DNA of 64,000 bases from Rothia gullae (GCF_024294905.1 NZ_JANCOC010000007.1:50723-114722), one strand, 5' to 3'. Shown: positions 8,636 through 17,129, counted from the stretch's first letter. Notes: generated from the sequence alone by a model not told the origin. Program-made: numbers and translations.

Positions 8636-9292
8636 ATGACTTTTCTTGCCACCGCTTTGGCGCATCTTCCGGTTGCGCTCTTGGGCCTCGACCTTGAGCA
8701 GTTCCTGCTCGATACCGGCCCCTGGGTTCTGGTAGTTTCGGCAATTATCGTATTTATTGAGTCCGGCGTTCTTTTCCCGATTCTTCCGGGTGACTCCCTG
8801 ATTTTTGCTCTGGGTATGCTGCATGAGCAGATGGGCCTGTCCCTGTGGGTTGCGTTCCCGGTCCTGGTGCTGGTTGCTATTGCTGGCGCTGAGGTTGGCT
8901 ACCAGATTGGTGCTCGTTACGGCCGTAAGATCTTCAAGGATGACGCGAAGATTCTGAGCACCAAGAACCTGCACACTACTGAGGAGTTCTTCCAGAAGCG
9001 CGGTAGTTTGGCTCTGGTTCTGGGTCGTTTCGTGCCGATTGTTCGTACTTTTGTGTCTCTTGCGGCTGGTATTTCTTCGTACGACCGTAAGAAGTTCCAC
9101 CTGTGGAATGTTGTTGGCGCGGTTGCATGGATTGGTTTGATTGGTCTGGCGGGTGTGCTGCTGGGCGGTATCCCGTTCGTACACAACAACATTGAGTACA
9201 TTGCTGTGATTATTGTGGCGGTTTCTGTGGTGCCGGTTATTATCGAGTACCTGCGTGGCCGTTCGAAGGCGAAGCAGGAATCTGCTGAGTAA
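8636..9292 (+). CDS. DedA-family membrane protein
   Basis: The 218-residue protein belongs to the DedA/SNARE-associated family, whose members include undecaprenyl-phosphate and phospholipid flippases. Family features are visible: 'FPILPGDSLIFALGML' near residues 45-60, the membrane-re-entrant acidic and glycine residues, and the signature 'GRFVPIVRTFVSLAAGIS' near 125-142. About five hydrophobic segments are present. The ATG at 8636 follows a CAGGA site; an earlier GTG at 8606 would only add a non-conserved tail. The substrate cannot be deduced. Confidence 0.92.
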   Translation: MTFLATALAHLPVALLGLDLEQFLLDTGPWVLVVSAIIVFIESGVLFPILPGDSLIFALGMLHEQMGLSLWVAFPVLVLVAIAGAEVGYQIGARYGRKIFKDDAKILSTKNLHTTEEFFQKRGSLALVLGRFVPIVRTFVSLAAGISSYDRKKFHLWNVVGAVAWIGLIGLAGVLLGGIPFVHNNIEYIAVIIVAVSVVPVIIEYLRGRSKAKQESAE

Positions 9293-9329
9293 TACGTGAG
9301 TCCTTCTCGACTGCTGAGCCGGGGATGAG

Positions 9330-9366
9330 AAAAGGTGGGGATACCGTTTGGTATCCCCACCTTTTT
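9330..9366 (+). terminator. terminator after the dedA-like gene
   Basis: AAAAGGTGGGGATACC and GGTATCCCCACCTTTTT form a perfect hairpin with a T run 3' on the plus strand and A's 5', so it can act in both directions. It lies about 40 bases after the dedA-like stop. Confidence 0.9.
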
Positions 9367-9424
9367 ACGTTCTCTCAAACCCGGTGAAGGTGATGCCCCG
9401 GAAGCCAGCTACACCTCCGCGAGG

Positions 9425-9745
9425 TTACTTTACGCTCATGCTTCGAAGGTCCGCGTAAGCTTTGAAGTACTGCAAGACCTGCGGTTGAGCCAGAAGAACA
9501 ATGATGGCAATATGCAAGACAACATCAAGTGCGGTCCTGCCTAGAGCCAGCACAAAGAAGACATTAGGATCTCCATAGTGGTATGCGCCTGCTAGCCCAA
9601 TCACTTCTAGGACGGGTACACCAATCTGACGCAAAAGAGGAAGCAACAGCAAGCCCAATAGGTTAAGGACAAGGTATAGCGCGCAGTCAACGATGACTAG
9701 TATGTACGCCAGCTCGGCGCCACTCAGCACCTGCAAGACCCGCAA
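9425..9745 (-). CDS. small hypothetical membrane protein
   Basis: The 106-residue frame is strongly hydrophobic with two or three likely membrane segments (about 12-38 and 62-85) and a short charged C-terminus. I recognise no family. The listed start is TTG with only a weak AGGTT upstream, so the N-terminus is uncertain; it begins about 15 bases after the stop of another membrane protein gene and is probably co-transcribed with it. Its codon use is less GC-biased than its neighbours'. Confidence 0.55.
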   Translation of the reverse strand: MRVLQVLSGAELAYILVIVDCALYLVLNLLGLLLLPLLRQIGVPVLEVIGLAGAYHYGDPNVFFVLALGRTALDVVLHIAIIVLLAQPQVLQYFKAYADLRSMSVK

Positions 9746-9760
9746 CCAGAACCTATGAGG

Positions 9761-10354
9761 CTAACTCAGGTAATCCTCGCTGCGGCGCACACGCCAATCA
9801 CGGCGTGCCTCCATATAAGAACGCGACTGACGCGACCACACCAACGCCAACGCCACCACGCACACCAGCATATACGGACCCGCAATATACACCGGCGTGT
9901 ACAGCGGCGAAGCGCTACTGAGCAACAGCTCAACATCCTGGCTCGGCGCACCGTTCAACGTGCCCAGAAGAGCCGCCACAGTCAGCATAATCAGCAAAGA
10001 AGCCAAAACACCCAACGCCAACGCCACCGACAGCACCAACGCCGCCCACCGGTAACCACGCAGATACGCCACCGTGCAGAAACCGTGCAGGGTCACGTTA
10101 CCGAACGCGCTGACCATCAGGAAAAGCACCGGATAGTACGCCTGCGCATCCACCAGCGACTGGGCGCGCCAGGTCGAAAAATGCGCCAAATGGGTAGTCG
10201 CATAGGAGACGCCGGTGTACGCAATCAGCACCAGCCAGCCCACAGCAATAACAAGCAGAACCCAACCCGCCACAGACACGAGAGTGGGGGTGGCGGGCTT
10301 CGTAGGATGCGTGGTGTTCGGAGCGGATGGCGGAGAGGACTCGACGGCAGACAT
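9761..10354 (-). CDS. hypothetical membrane protein, about four membrane segments
   Basis: The 197-residue protein has a Pro/Ser/Thr-rich cytoplasmic N-terminus (about 1-25), four hydrophobic segments (about 27-48, 72-90, 100-130, 155-175) and an Arg-rich C-terminal tail. I recognise no family. It lies in a run of similar small membrane protein genes on the minus strand (9425-12200). The ATG at 10354 has no strong ribosome site. Confidence 0.8.
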   Translation of the reverse strand: MSAVESSPPSAPNTTHPTKPATPTLVSVAGWVLLVIAVGWLVLIAYTGVSYATTHLAHFSTWRAQSLVDAQAYYPVLFLMVSAFGNVTLHGFCTVAYLRGYRWAALVLSVALALGVLASLLIMLTVAALLGTLNGAPSQDVELLLSSASPLYTPVYIAGPYMLVCVVALALVWSRQSRSYMEARRDWRVRRSEDYLS

Positions 10355-10458
10355 AGCTGAATCTTTCGGATATCGGCTGATAGTGTGCGGAAAACGTATG
10401 AGCGAGTGTGTGATGTGAGTGTGGGCGCGGCGTTCGTCTGCCGCGCCGCCTCAGAACT

Positions 10459-11262
10459 TTAGGCAGAAGCGGACGGATCAACCGTCACAGAAATACTGTC
10501 AGGTAGCAACGGAGAATCTGCCCGATTCGCCATCGCAATTCGCAAGTTATTGAAGCGGTAAATAGTCAGCAACGATAAACCGACCTCACTCAACCAGACC
10601 AAGCCCAAGACAACAAGTATCAGCAGAGGGTCAAGCCCCATCGAAACTCCAGCCCAGTCGAGCATCAGCAGCAGGAACGTAATCGGTGAAAGCACCAGCC
10701 CCATCGCAACATACCCAATCAGGGAACAGACAGCCCAAACGCTATACACGGAGGCGTCCGTCGAATCATTCGGAGGGCGCATCAGCGGCCACATCTGAAC
10801 CACCAGGTAAAGCGCCGCCACAAAACCAAAGCAAATCGCCAACGGCTGCGTGTACTGGGAGATAATGAGGCCTTCAACCAGGGTCAAAATACTCAAAATA
10901 ACGGCGCGGACTAGGAGGTTCTTCTTGAGCTTCTGCTTGCGCTCCTTCACCTCATCAGCGGTGTAAGTACGCAGAAAAGCGGGCAACTGACCCTGCCCCG
11001 GGAACGGCGGTAGAGGACCCGTCGGATGCGTACGCACCGCAATCGGCGGGTTCATACCATCCTGAATAATGACGGTAGAAGTCGCCGAAATAACCGGATC
11101 CGAACCAGTCACCACCGGCGGCACGTTCAGCGGAACGGACACCTCCGGCGTGGCAGGAGTCGCGTGGCGGATAGGCGCCTGATAGCGAGTCTGCACACTG
11201 ATATCTTCATCCGGGTGTTCTGCGGATGAAGCAGCATCTGTGTTCAGATGTGTAGCGCCCAT
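10459..11262 (-). CDS. hypothetical membrane protein with long cytoplasmic N-terminus
   Basis: The 267-residue protein has about 110 polar, Pro/Thr-rich residues, then a basic helix ('DEVKERKQKLKKN'), then four or five membrane segments (about 120-245) and a short polar tail. No family was recognised. The ATG at 11262 is fixed by a strong GGAGGTCACCC ribosome site. It shares its architecture (disordered tail plus four-helix membrane domain) with the gene at 11454-12200, so the two may be distant paralogues; that is inference. Confidence 0.85.
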   Translation of the reverse strand: MGATHLNTDAASSAEHPDEDISVQTRYQAPIRHATPATPEVSVPLNVPPVVTGSDPVISATSTVIIQDGMNPPIAVRTHPTGPLPPFPGQGQLPAFLRTYTADEVKERKQKLKKNLLVRAVILSILTLVEGLIISQYTQPLAICFGFVAALYLVVQMWPLMRPPNDSTDASVYSVWAVCSLIGYVAMGLVLSPITFLLLMLDWAGVSMGLDPLLILVVLGLVWLSEVGLSLLTIYRFNNLRIAMANRADSPLLPDSISVTVDPSASA

Positions 11263-11453
11263 GGGTGACCTCCTGGCAGGTGCTGGTCGTGTTTCTGTCT
11301 CTACCGTATCACGCGTACTTTAAGGGAATCTGAGCAGTGGCTGGGCATCACTGAGAGCGTGTCACACCGCCAATTATCGCCCGTCACCCCCCTGTCAGGC
11401 ATCACCCGACAGAGGCGCGGATGCGCAGGGATTCGCCCGACCGTCGGTGCGCG

Positions 11454-12200
11454 TTAGCTCTGCTCCGCAGCACGCGAAGCCTCAGTGTTCAACTCCTCAG
11501 TGTTCAACTCCTCAGCATTCGGTGCCTCGGTATTCGGCTCTGCTGGATTCGGTTCCTCTGCCTTCTGATCTTCAGCCTTCTGATCTTCAGCGCCCTGTTG
11601 CTCCGGTTGTTGCTTCTGCCGCGTCAAACGCAAGCTCCTACGAACCGCCAAACTATAAAACAGCGAAAACAGAACCTCCAACGCGAACGACGCCATGACC
11701 GTCAGCAAGCTCACCGTATAGAACACGCCCACACGATCCAGCAGCGTCTGCGGACCCTGCACCGTCACAAGCGCATAGGCAAAGAATGCCGTCATAATCG
11801 CCGCCGCGACCCCGGATGCCACATTCGCCAGCAACACCAGCTTCACCGAACGGTTCGCCCGGTAAATCATAGCAAGCCACATATGCATCACCAGGTAGAC
11901 CAGCGGCACCGCACCAATCGGGAAAAGCGTGACGCGGATAAAGTAATAAACAGTAATCAGCGAGGGTACGACCAGCAGCAACACACGCACCAGGTACAGG
12001 TTCTTAGCCGGTAGCGGGTAATCACTGGAGACATTCCAGAACTCGTCAGCCTGCTGCTCCAGCTCATCCATCGCTTGCTGCTGCATAAGCTGCGCCTGCG
12101 ACATATACTCCTGCGGCACAAGATCCGAGGAGCCCGCCACCGGCGCAAGCTCAGCGGCAGAAACCGATTCACCCCGCCGCATACGAGCGGAATCAGCCAT
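11454..12200 (-). CDS. hypothetical membrane protein with acidic C-terminal repeats
   Basis: The 248-residue protein has a polar N-terminus, a Gln-rich stretch ('QLMQQQAMDELEQQADEF'), four membrane segments (about 70-180) and a C-terminal tail of repeats: 'DQKAE' twice and 'AEELNTEELNTEA', mirrored as short direct repeats in the DNA at about 11480-11595. The ATG at 12200 with GAGGG upstream is chosen over a TTG at 12212. It starts one base after the stop of the asparaginase-like gene, so the two are coupled. Function unknown. Confidence 0.85.
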   Translation of the reverse strand: MADSARMRRGESVSAAELAPVAGSSDLVPQEYMSQAQLMQQQAMDELEQQADEFWNVSSDYPLPAKNLYLVRVLLLVVPSLITVYYFIRVTLFPIGAVPLVYLVMHMWLAMIYRANRSVKLVLLANVASGVAAAIMTAFFAYALVTVQGPQTLLDRVGVFYTVSLLTVMASFALEVLFSLFYSLAVRRSLRLTRQKQQPEQQGAEDQKAEDQKAEEPNPAEPNTEAPNAEELNTEELNTEASRAAEQS

Positions 12201-12201
12201 C

Positions 12202-12723
12202 TTAGCCCTCAAAAATGCCGCGAGAACGGTCCTTACGCACGCTCTCAGCCGGGAAAATACGACCGCTCATGCTGATGTACACGCCCGGCTCCAGCAGGTT
12301 CAGGGCGGCAATAGCGGCACCCAGGTTGAAACCGGCATCCGAACGAGCCATCACGGCGGGCTGCATCGCACCGGTCAGCACCACAACCTTATCGCCCAGG
12401 TCGGCGTGCTCCACCAGGTAGCGGGCAGTCTCCGGCATGGTGTCGGTACCGTGAGTGATGAGCACCTGGTCGTTAGTGACAGCGTTCAGCGCCTCGGTCA
12501 GCTCGGCACGATCCTCATCGGTCATGTCCAGGCTGTCCTTGCCAATCAGCGGGCGAATATCAAAACGGATATCGGTAATCACGCGGTCCAGCAGGTCCTT
12601 AGCGGCAGGCTCACCAATATCCATGGTGCCCGCCACCGAATAGAACTTATCGATTGTGCCGCCAGTGGCAAGAATCGTTATCTCTTCAGGGTTCTTAATG
12701 GTGACGCTCACGGGTTTCCTCAT
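12202..12723 (-). CDS. short asparaginase-like protein (N-terminal domain only)
   Basis: The 173-residue protein matches only the N-terminal domain of bacterial L-asparaginases, which are normally about 320 residues. The first catalytic motif TGGTIDK (about 20-26) and the second HGTDTMPETA (about 91-100) are both present. The C-terminal domain, which completes the active site across the dimer, is missing. Such short proteins recur in actinobacteria, so this is a family form rather than a broken gene; its activity is uncertain. Start: ATG at 12723, or GTG at 12711 behind AGGAAA, which has the better ribosome site. Confidence 0.85.
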   Translation of the reverse strand: MRKPVSVTIKNPEEITILATGGTIDKFYSVAGTMDIGEPAAKDLLDRVITDIRFDIRPLIGKDSLDMTDEDRAELTEALNAVTNDQVLITHGTDTMPETARYLVEHADLGDKVVVLTGAMQPAVMARSDAGFNLGAAIAALNLLEPGVYISMSGRIFPAESVRKDRSRGIFEG

Positions 12724-12835
12724 CTTTTCGGGTCAACGTACATAAATCAAAAACTACCAGGCCAACCCGGCAGGACACGCCCCACCACACGGAATTAACA
12801 CGGGGGGTAAAACCCCGTACACGAGGGTGAAGACG

Positions 12836-12876
12836 CAAAAACCCGCCGACCCCCGCAAAGCGGGAGGCGACGGGTC
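12836..12876 (-). terminator. terminator after tRNA-Lys
   Basis: On the minus strand ACCCGTCGCCTCCCGC and GCGGGGGTCGGCGGGT form a hairpin with a TTT loop, followed by TTTTTGC. It lies just downstream of the tRNA-Lys 3' end. Confidence 0.8.
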
Positions 12877-12882
12877 GGCTAG

Positions 12883-12955
12883 TGCGCCCTGTGGGGCTCG
12901 AACCCACGACCTGCGGATTAAAAGTCCGTAGCTCTACCGACTGAGCTAAAGGCGC
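12883..12955 (-). tRNA. tRNA-Lys (anticodon TTT)
   Basis: The minus strand folds as a 73-nt tRNA: acceptor GCGCCTT with AGGGCGC, D-arm AGCTCAGTCGGTAGAGC, anticodon arm ACGGA-CTTTTAA-TCCGC with anticodon TTT, T arm GTGGGTTCGAGCCCCAC. The discriminator is A; CCA is not encoded. Confidence 0.97.
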
Positions 12956-13042
12956 TCCTATCCACACAAAGCTGAAAGTGTGCAGATAAAAATACTATAC
13001 ACTACTGACCCCCAGCTAATGAACGGTACACTGGGAAATCCT

Positions 13043-13816
13043 ATGTCTACACCCGCATCATCAACCGGCGCCTCCGGGCGCACCCGACACCGCACCCACC
13101 ACCGCCCCGTCCTCTACTCCGCCGAGAAATTTGAACGCCACGAAGGCGGTCTGGACCCCGCCGCACGCGAAGAGGCGGCACACGCCTCCGCACGAATCCT
13201 GCTGATGCGCGGACGCGGCACCGACAAACAGATGACCGAACGGCTCGTCAGCTTCACCGACGACTACGGCATTGAGACACTCGCCGAACTCTGGTCGCAC
13301 GCGAGCGCCCACTCCCTGCCGGGTGCGCTGTGGCGCATGTACTGGCTGCGGGACGTGGTGCATCGTTCGCCGCGCGGGGTGAGCCGCGCTTTTGAGCTGG
13401 GCATGGCGGAGGATTACCGTTCGCACGTGGTGGCGGGTGTTCCCGACCCGCCAAGTGCCGACGAGGTTGTCCGCACGATTGATGAGATTCTGGCGGGCCT
13501 GTACACCGGCGATATGGACATCGCGATGGAACGTTGCGCCGCATTTGCGCACGTGGTGGCGTTAGGTATTCGCACCGATTATGCACGCTCTGCCGGGCAG
13601 GATGGTGCGGTTCCGGGCAGCCACGAGGTGAAGCGTGAGGCGGTGGAGCGTCGTGCTCGCCTGCCGCGTCAGGCTCAGCAGATGGAGCGGATCGCGCACG
13701 ATTTGGAGGCGGTCGCCGCCCAGCTGCGCGCCGTTGAGGCTGGTCAGCAGGCTAACGGGGCTTCGGAGACTGATTCTGCGCAGGAAAAATCACAGACCAA
13801 CCTCGAAGCATTCTAG
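13043..13816 (+). CDS. conserved hypothetical protein
   Basis: The protein from the ATG at 13043 has 257 residues. It has a basic, disordered N-terminus ('RTRHRTHHRPVLY'), a helical core ('SARILLMRGRGTDKQMTERLVSF' to 'AAFAHVVALGIRTDYARSA') and a coiled-coil-like C-terminus ('AQQMERIAHDLEAVAAQLRAVEAG'). I do not recognise the family; the helical core suggests a nucleic-acid or protein-interaction role but shows no catalytic motif. An earlier ATG at 12980 would overlap the promoter-like TATACACT region and is less likely. Confidence 0.75.
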   Translation: MSTPASSTGASGRTRHRTHHRPVLYSAEKFERHEGGLDPAAREEAAHASARILLMRGRGTDKQMTERLVSFTDDYGIETLAELWSHASAHSLPGALWRMYWLRDVVHRSPRGVSRAFELGMAEDYRSHVVAGVPDPPSADEVVRTIDEILAGLYTGDMDIAMERCAAFAHVVALGIRTDYARSAGQDGAVPGSHEVKREAVERRARLPRQAQQMERIAHDLEAVAAQLRAVEAGQQANGASETDSAQEKSQTNLEAF

Positions 13817-13914
13817 TCTTCTGCAACGTTTAAGCGTCTAAAAATGTGGGTGCGTGCCACGAATTGGCACAGGTTCCACATTGGGTCGCAAAGGCGTGAA
13901 AAGCCTGTTTCTAA

Positions 13915-13944
13915 TTGACTCTGCGCCGGGTGCGGGTGGATAAT
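13915..13944 (+). promoter_or_regulatory. strong sigma-70 type promoter for the small RNA
   Basis: TTGACT (13915-13920), an 18-base spacer and GATAAT (13939-13944) form a near-consensus housekeeping promoter. Transcription would begin at about 13951, right at the first paired base of the RNA that follows. Confidence 0.75.
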
Positions 13945-13950
13945 AATTAC

Positions 13951-14091
13951 AAGATGTCGGGTTGCTAATAGGTAGCCCCGGGCTCCAAATCTTTAGCCGC
14001 TTCGAGCGGCCTTCCGCCGAGAGGCGCTCCCAACCCGACATCCCTAAACGTTCCGGTGGGGGTCGAGAAATCGGCCCCCACCGTTTTTTGT
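13951..14091 (+). ncRNA. candidate structured small RNA, family unknown
   Basis: A promoter, a compact fold and a terminator define an about 140-nt RNA with no open frame of its own. A perfect 12-bp stem closes it: GATGTCGGGTTG (13953-13964) pairs with CAACCCGACATC (14031-14042). Inside are three hairpins: AGCC-CCG-GGCT (13974-13984), GCCGC-TTCGA-GCGGC (13996-14010) and CGCC-GAGA-GGCG (14015-14026). Single-stranded parts carry C/T-rich strings (GGCTCC, CCTTCC, CGCTCCC) that could pair with Shine-Dalgarno sequences. It is not the SRP RNA (no GGAAG-type tetraloop helix), not tmRNA, and does not show the C6 loops of the actinobacterial 6C RNA. It could act in trans, or as an attenuator of the phosphate genes that start 144 bases later. 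Confidence 0.7.
14054..14090 (+). terminator. intrinsic terminator of the small RNA
   Basis: CGGTGGGGGTCGA and TCGGCCCCCACCG form a strong hairpin followed by TTTTTTG. It ends the candidate small RNA and would also insulate, or attenuate, the DUF47-Pit genes downstream. Confidence 0.9.
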
Positions 14092-14234
14092 TTAAAACCC
14101 TCATGCGCAACTGCGAACAGGTCGGCGCTATAACATTTACTAGTCGTTGCAGTAACGTTTGCAGGTCGGGCGCTCGTGAGATGCGCGCGGGCTATGCGCA
14201 CCCGCAGCACCCAATACTGGTTAGACTGGGAACT

Positions 14235-14852
14235 ATGCTGCACCGACTTTTCCCCCACGCCAACGAATCCCTCGCCTCCCTTGCTGAAATTTCAGCGCAG
14301 GTCGGTGAGGCGGCGGCATTGCTCTCTGAAATGGTCGGCTCCCCCGTCGCGGAGTACCCCGAACTCTTCGAATGCATGCTCACCCACGAGGCGGACTCCA
14401 CGAACCTGCTGTTCCGCACCCTCACCGAAGTGCGCAGCTCATTCTCCCCGCCGATTCCGCGTGAAGACCTGTACACGCTGGCACGCAAGCTCACCAACGC
14501 CGTTGAGAAGCTCACCAGCGCCGCGCACGTGCTGTCCCTGCACAGCATTGACGGCTTCGCCACGCACATCACCTCAATCCTGGACATTATTCAGCGTCAG
14601 GCGGTGCTGACCGCCGCCGTCATCCCCAAGCTTGCCGATATTCGCGGCCTCGACAACTATTGGATGGACATGCTGCGCATCTCCCGCCAGGCGCTGCGCA
14701 CCGCCGAAGAGTACGACGCGTACATTGCCGAACGCTACACCCCCGAACGGTACCGCCGCTACGCCACCTTCCTGGCGCAGCTGACCGCCGCCTCCAACGC
14801 TATGCGTGATGTGTCTGCCGAGATCGGCCGCATTATCGTTCAGGAATCCTAA
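14235..14852 (+). CDS. DUF47 (PhoU-like) protein of a Pit phosphate system
   Basis: The 205-residue all-helical protein belongs to the DUF47 family, which pairs with PiT phosphate permeases and probably regulates them. Recognisable helices include 'YPELFECMLTHEADSTNLLFRTL', with the metal-binding type E/D/H residues of PhoU-like proteins. The ATG at 14235 starts the family-typical 'MLHRLFP'; TAGACT lies 7 bases upstream and there is no good ribosome site, so the start may be leaderless. Its TAA overlaps the ATG of the permease gene (TAATG), showing tight coupling. Confidence 0.88.
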   Translation: MLHRLFPHANESLASLAEISAQVGEAAALLSEMVGSPVAEYPELFECMLTHEADSTNLLFRTLTEVRSSFSPPIPREDLYTLARKLTNAVEKLTSAAHVLSLHSIDGFATHITSILDIIQRQAVLTAAVIPKLADIRGLDNYWMDMLRISRQALRTAEEYDAYIAERYTPERYRRYATFLAQLTAASNAMRDVSAEIGRIIVQES

Positions 14853-15886
14853 TGTTCCTGGGTCTTCTAGCCTGCTGCGCCTTCATTGCCGCGGTCTACG
14901 TTACCGGTGTGCACGACGCCTCCAACTCCGTCGCTGTTCCGGTGCGTACCCGCGCCCTTGGCGAGCGCTCCGCCCTGTACCTTGCCGCGCTCTTCAACGT
15001 GCTCGGTGTGGTCGGTGCGTTCCTGTTACTCGGTGAGTATTCCGCCTCGTGGGTGAGTGCCCCGGAGGGTACCACCGGTCTGAACGGCATTGTTGCGGCG
15101 CTACTCGTCTGCGCTATTTGGGGTGTGCTCACCTGGTTTCTGCGTTTTCCGTCCTCCTCGACTCACGCGCTGGTCGGCGCCCTCGCCGGTGTGAGCTGGT
15201 GGACCCAGACGAAGAGTGACAGCGCCACTGAAGGCTTCGGTTCTCTCGCATTCCTGCCGCATATTTTTGGTGCGACCCTACTGCCGCTCTTCTACCTGCC
15301 GCCGCTCATTTTTCTGCTGTCCTGGCTGATGGTGGTGCCGTTCTACCGGCTGGTGGTCGGCCACAACCCGCGCCTGGTGAATCAGCATGCCCGCGAGGTG
15401 CTGGCGGTGTCTGCCTCCGCGATTTCGCTGCTACACGGCCTGCAGACCGGCTACCTGTACCTGCTACTGTGGGCGCTGCTGAGCGAACGCATCATGGACC
15501 CGGCGCTGATTCAGTCCCTCACCTGGGGCGGGATGCTGCTGGGCACCATCATCATTGCCCTCAGCCTGGGTGCCGGTACGCTGACCGGTGGCCGCCGCAT
15601 CGGCTACACCTTCGCCTACAAGATGGTGCGCCTGGACCCGTTCCGTGGCGCCGTCGCTCAGGGTACGACCGCGGTGGTGCAGGTGCTCGGCTACTTCCTG
15701 CTGCAGGTGCCGTTCTCCTCCTCGCATCTGGCGACTGCATCGGCGCTCGGCGCGGGCGTAAACCAGCGTTTTAACGCGTTGAAGTCCAGGATTGTTCTGC
15801 AGATTCTCCTAGTGTGGATGGTAACCATTCCGGTGTGCTTTGTGCTCGGTGTGCTGGCGATGGTGGCGCTACAGTCCATCAGCTAG
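14852..15886 (+). CDS. inorganic phosphate transporter, PiT family
   Basis: The 344-residue membrane protein imports phosphate, probably with a cation. It has about ten hydrophobic segments and the two inverted family signatures: 'GVHDASNSVAVPVRTRAL' (about residues 19-36), followed by 'FPSSSTHALVGALAG' near 95, and a second 'PFSSSHLATASALGAG' near 290. It starts one base inside the stop of the DUF47 gene. No terminator is obvious after it; a short inverted repeat (GCATGC..GCATGC, 15901-15920) lacks a T run. Confidence 0.94.
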   Translation: MFLGLLACCAFIAAVYVTGVHDASNSVAVPVRTRALGERSALYLAALFNVLGVVGAFLLLGEYSASWVSAPEGTTGLNGIVAALLVCAIWGVLTWFLRFPSSSTHALVGALAGVSWWTQTKSDSATEGFGSLAFLPHIFGATLLPLFYLPPLIFLLSWLMVVPFYRLVVGHNPRLVNQHAREVLAVSASAISLLHGLQTGYLYLLLWALLSERIMDPALIQSLTWGGMLLGTIIIALSLGAGTLTGGRRIGYTFAYKMVRLDPFRGAVAQGTTAVVQVLGYFLLQVPFSSSHLATASALGAGVNQRFNALKSRIVLQILLVWMVTIPVCFVLGVLAMVALQSIS

Positions 15887-15945
15887 TTTTTAGGGGCGGT
15901 GCATGCCTGTGTATGCATGCTGTTACGGCGTGTACGGGCGGCGGG

Positions 15946-15975
15946 TTGAGTCTGAACAGTGCACACCTTCATAAT
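15946..15975 (+). promoter_or_regulatory. promoter for the glycosyltransferase pair
   Basis: TTGAGT (15946-15951), an 18-base spacer and CATAAT (15970-15975) form a plausible sigma-70 type promoter about 55 bases before the glycosyltransferase ATG. Confidence 0.55.
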
Positions 15976-16028
15976 GGGTTGAGTTCTTGGGCTGGCACGG
16001 GCCCATTCGCCCTCGACTGATTGTGGTT

Positions 16029-17126
16029 ATGTCTTCCCCTACCGTAGCTATTCTGGTCCGCACGAAGGACCGCCCCCGCTTCTTGAGTCGCGCGCTGGAG
16101 AATATTGCGCAGCAGACCTTCACCGACTACACGGTCTGCGTGATTAACGACGGAGGCGACGAGCAGGCGACCCGCGCCGTCATTGAGGCATCCCCGCTGG
16201 GTTTGCTGGGTTCTAACGCGCAAGATTCCAGCCGTGTGCAGCTGCTGACCACCGCCGGCGACAACATGGAGGCGGCATCCAACGCCGGTTTGGCGGCGAC
16301 CACCTCCGAATACGTGGCGATTCACGATGACGACGACCTGTGGGCACCCGAGTTCCTGGAGCGCACCGTCGCGGCGCTGGAAGAGAGCGGCGCGCTCATG
16401 TGTACCACCCGCGTTGTGGAGCGGTACGAACGTGAGAACGCCGACGGCGAGTTCGAGGTGTACGAGGAACGTATTTTCCACGACGGCCTACCCTGCATGG
16501 GTTTGCAGTTCCTCTTCCGCACGAACCGTGCCGTGCCAATCGGTATTCTCTACCGCCGCAACCTGCACGAGCTGGTCGGTTTCTACGACGAGTCCCTGCC
16601 GGTGGTCGGCGACTGGGAGTTCAACATGCGTGCCGCCTCCGTTGCGGATATTCTGCTGGTGGATGAGCCGCTGGCGTACTGGTCACTACGCCCCGACGCG
16701 GAGGGTGCCGAGGCGAATAGCGTGAAGCGTCAGGCTGATCATGCCCGCTTCGATTCGCTGGTGCGCGCCCGCGCTATCCGCGAGGATTTGCAGGCGGGTG
16801 CCCGACCGGGCGCGTACCTGTATCAGGCACATTTGGCGGCTGACCTGGAGCGCCGCGTGATTGACGGGCACGATCTGACCCGCGAATCCCTAGATATTCT
16901 GCGCTCTATTGAGAGCCGCCTGGAACGTATCGAGACCCGTCAGCAGGCTATCGAGAACCGCCAGCAGGGTATTGAGGAGCGTCTGCGGGTTCTCAAGCAC
17001 CTGCGCACCCCGGGCCGCGCGCTGCGTTCCTTGGTGAAGCGTTCCCTCAGCCAGCGTTCCCTGGTTCGTCGCGGTACTGAGGTTGAGTCGGCTGAGGCTG
17101 GTTCGGCTGAGCAGAAGGGCGCGTAA
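16029..17126 (+). CDS. glycosyltransferase family 2
   Basis: The protein from the ATG at 16029 has 365 residues. It has a GT-A fold: nucleotide-sugar binding start 'VAILVRTKDRPRFLSRALENI', and a metal-binding DDDD/DxD motif in 'VAIHDDDDLWAPEFLE' near residue 97. The C-terminal part (about 295-330) is a coiled coil with repeats 'RIETRQQAIENRQQGIEERL'. It is followed 3 bases later by a polysaccharide pyruvyl transferase gene, so it probably adds a sugar to a surface or cell-wall polysaccharide. The sugar and acceptor are unknown. No strong ribosome site marks the start. Confidence 0.88.
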   Translation: MSSPTVAILVRTKDRPRFLSRALENIAQQTFTDYTVCVINDGGDEQATRAVIEASPLGLLGSNAQDSSRVQLLTTAGDNMEAASNAGLAATTSEYVAIHDDDDLWAPEFLERTVAALEESGALMCTTRVVERYERENADGEFEVYEERIFHDGLPCMGLQFLFRTNRAVPIGILYRRNLHELVGFYDESLPVVGDWEFNMRAASVADILLVDEPLAYWSLRPDAEGAEANSVKRQADHARFDSLVRARAIREDLQAGARPGAYLYQAHLAADLERRVIDGHDLTRESLDILRSIESRLERIETRQQAIENRQQGIEERLRVLKHLRTPGRALRSLVKRSLSQRSLVRRGTEVESAEAGSAEQKGA

Positions 17127-17129
17127 GCC

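Noticed and set aside
13951..14091. Assignment of the small RNA to SRP RNA or 6C RNA
   Set aside because: The SRP apical helix motif and the loops with six or more C that define 6C RNA are not present.
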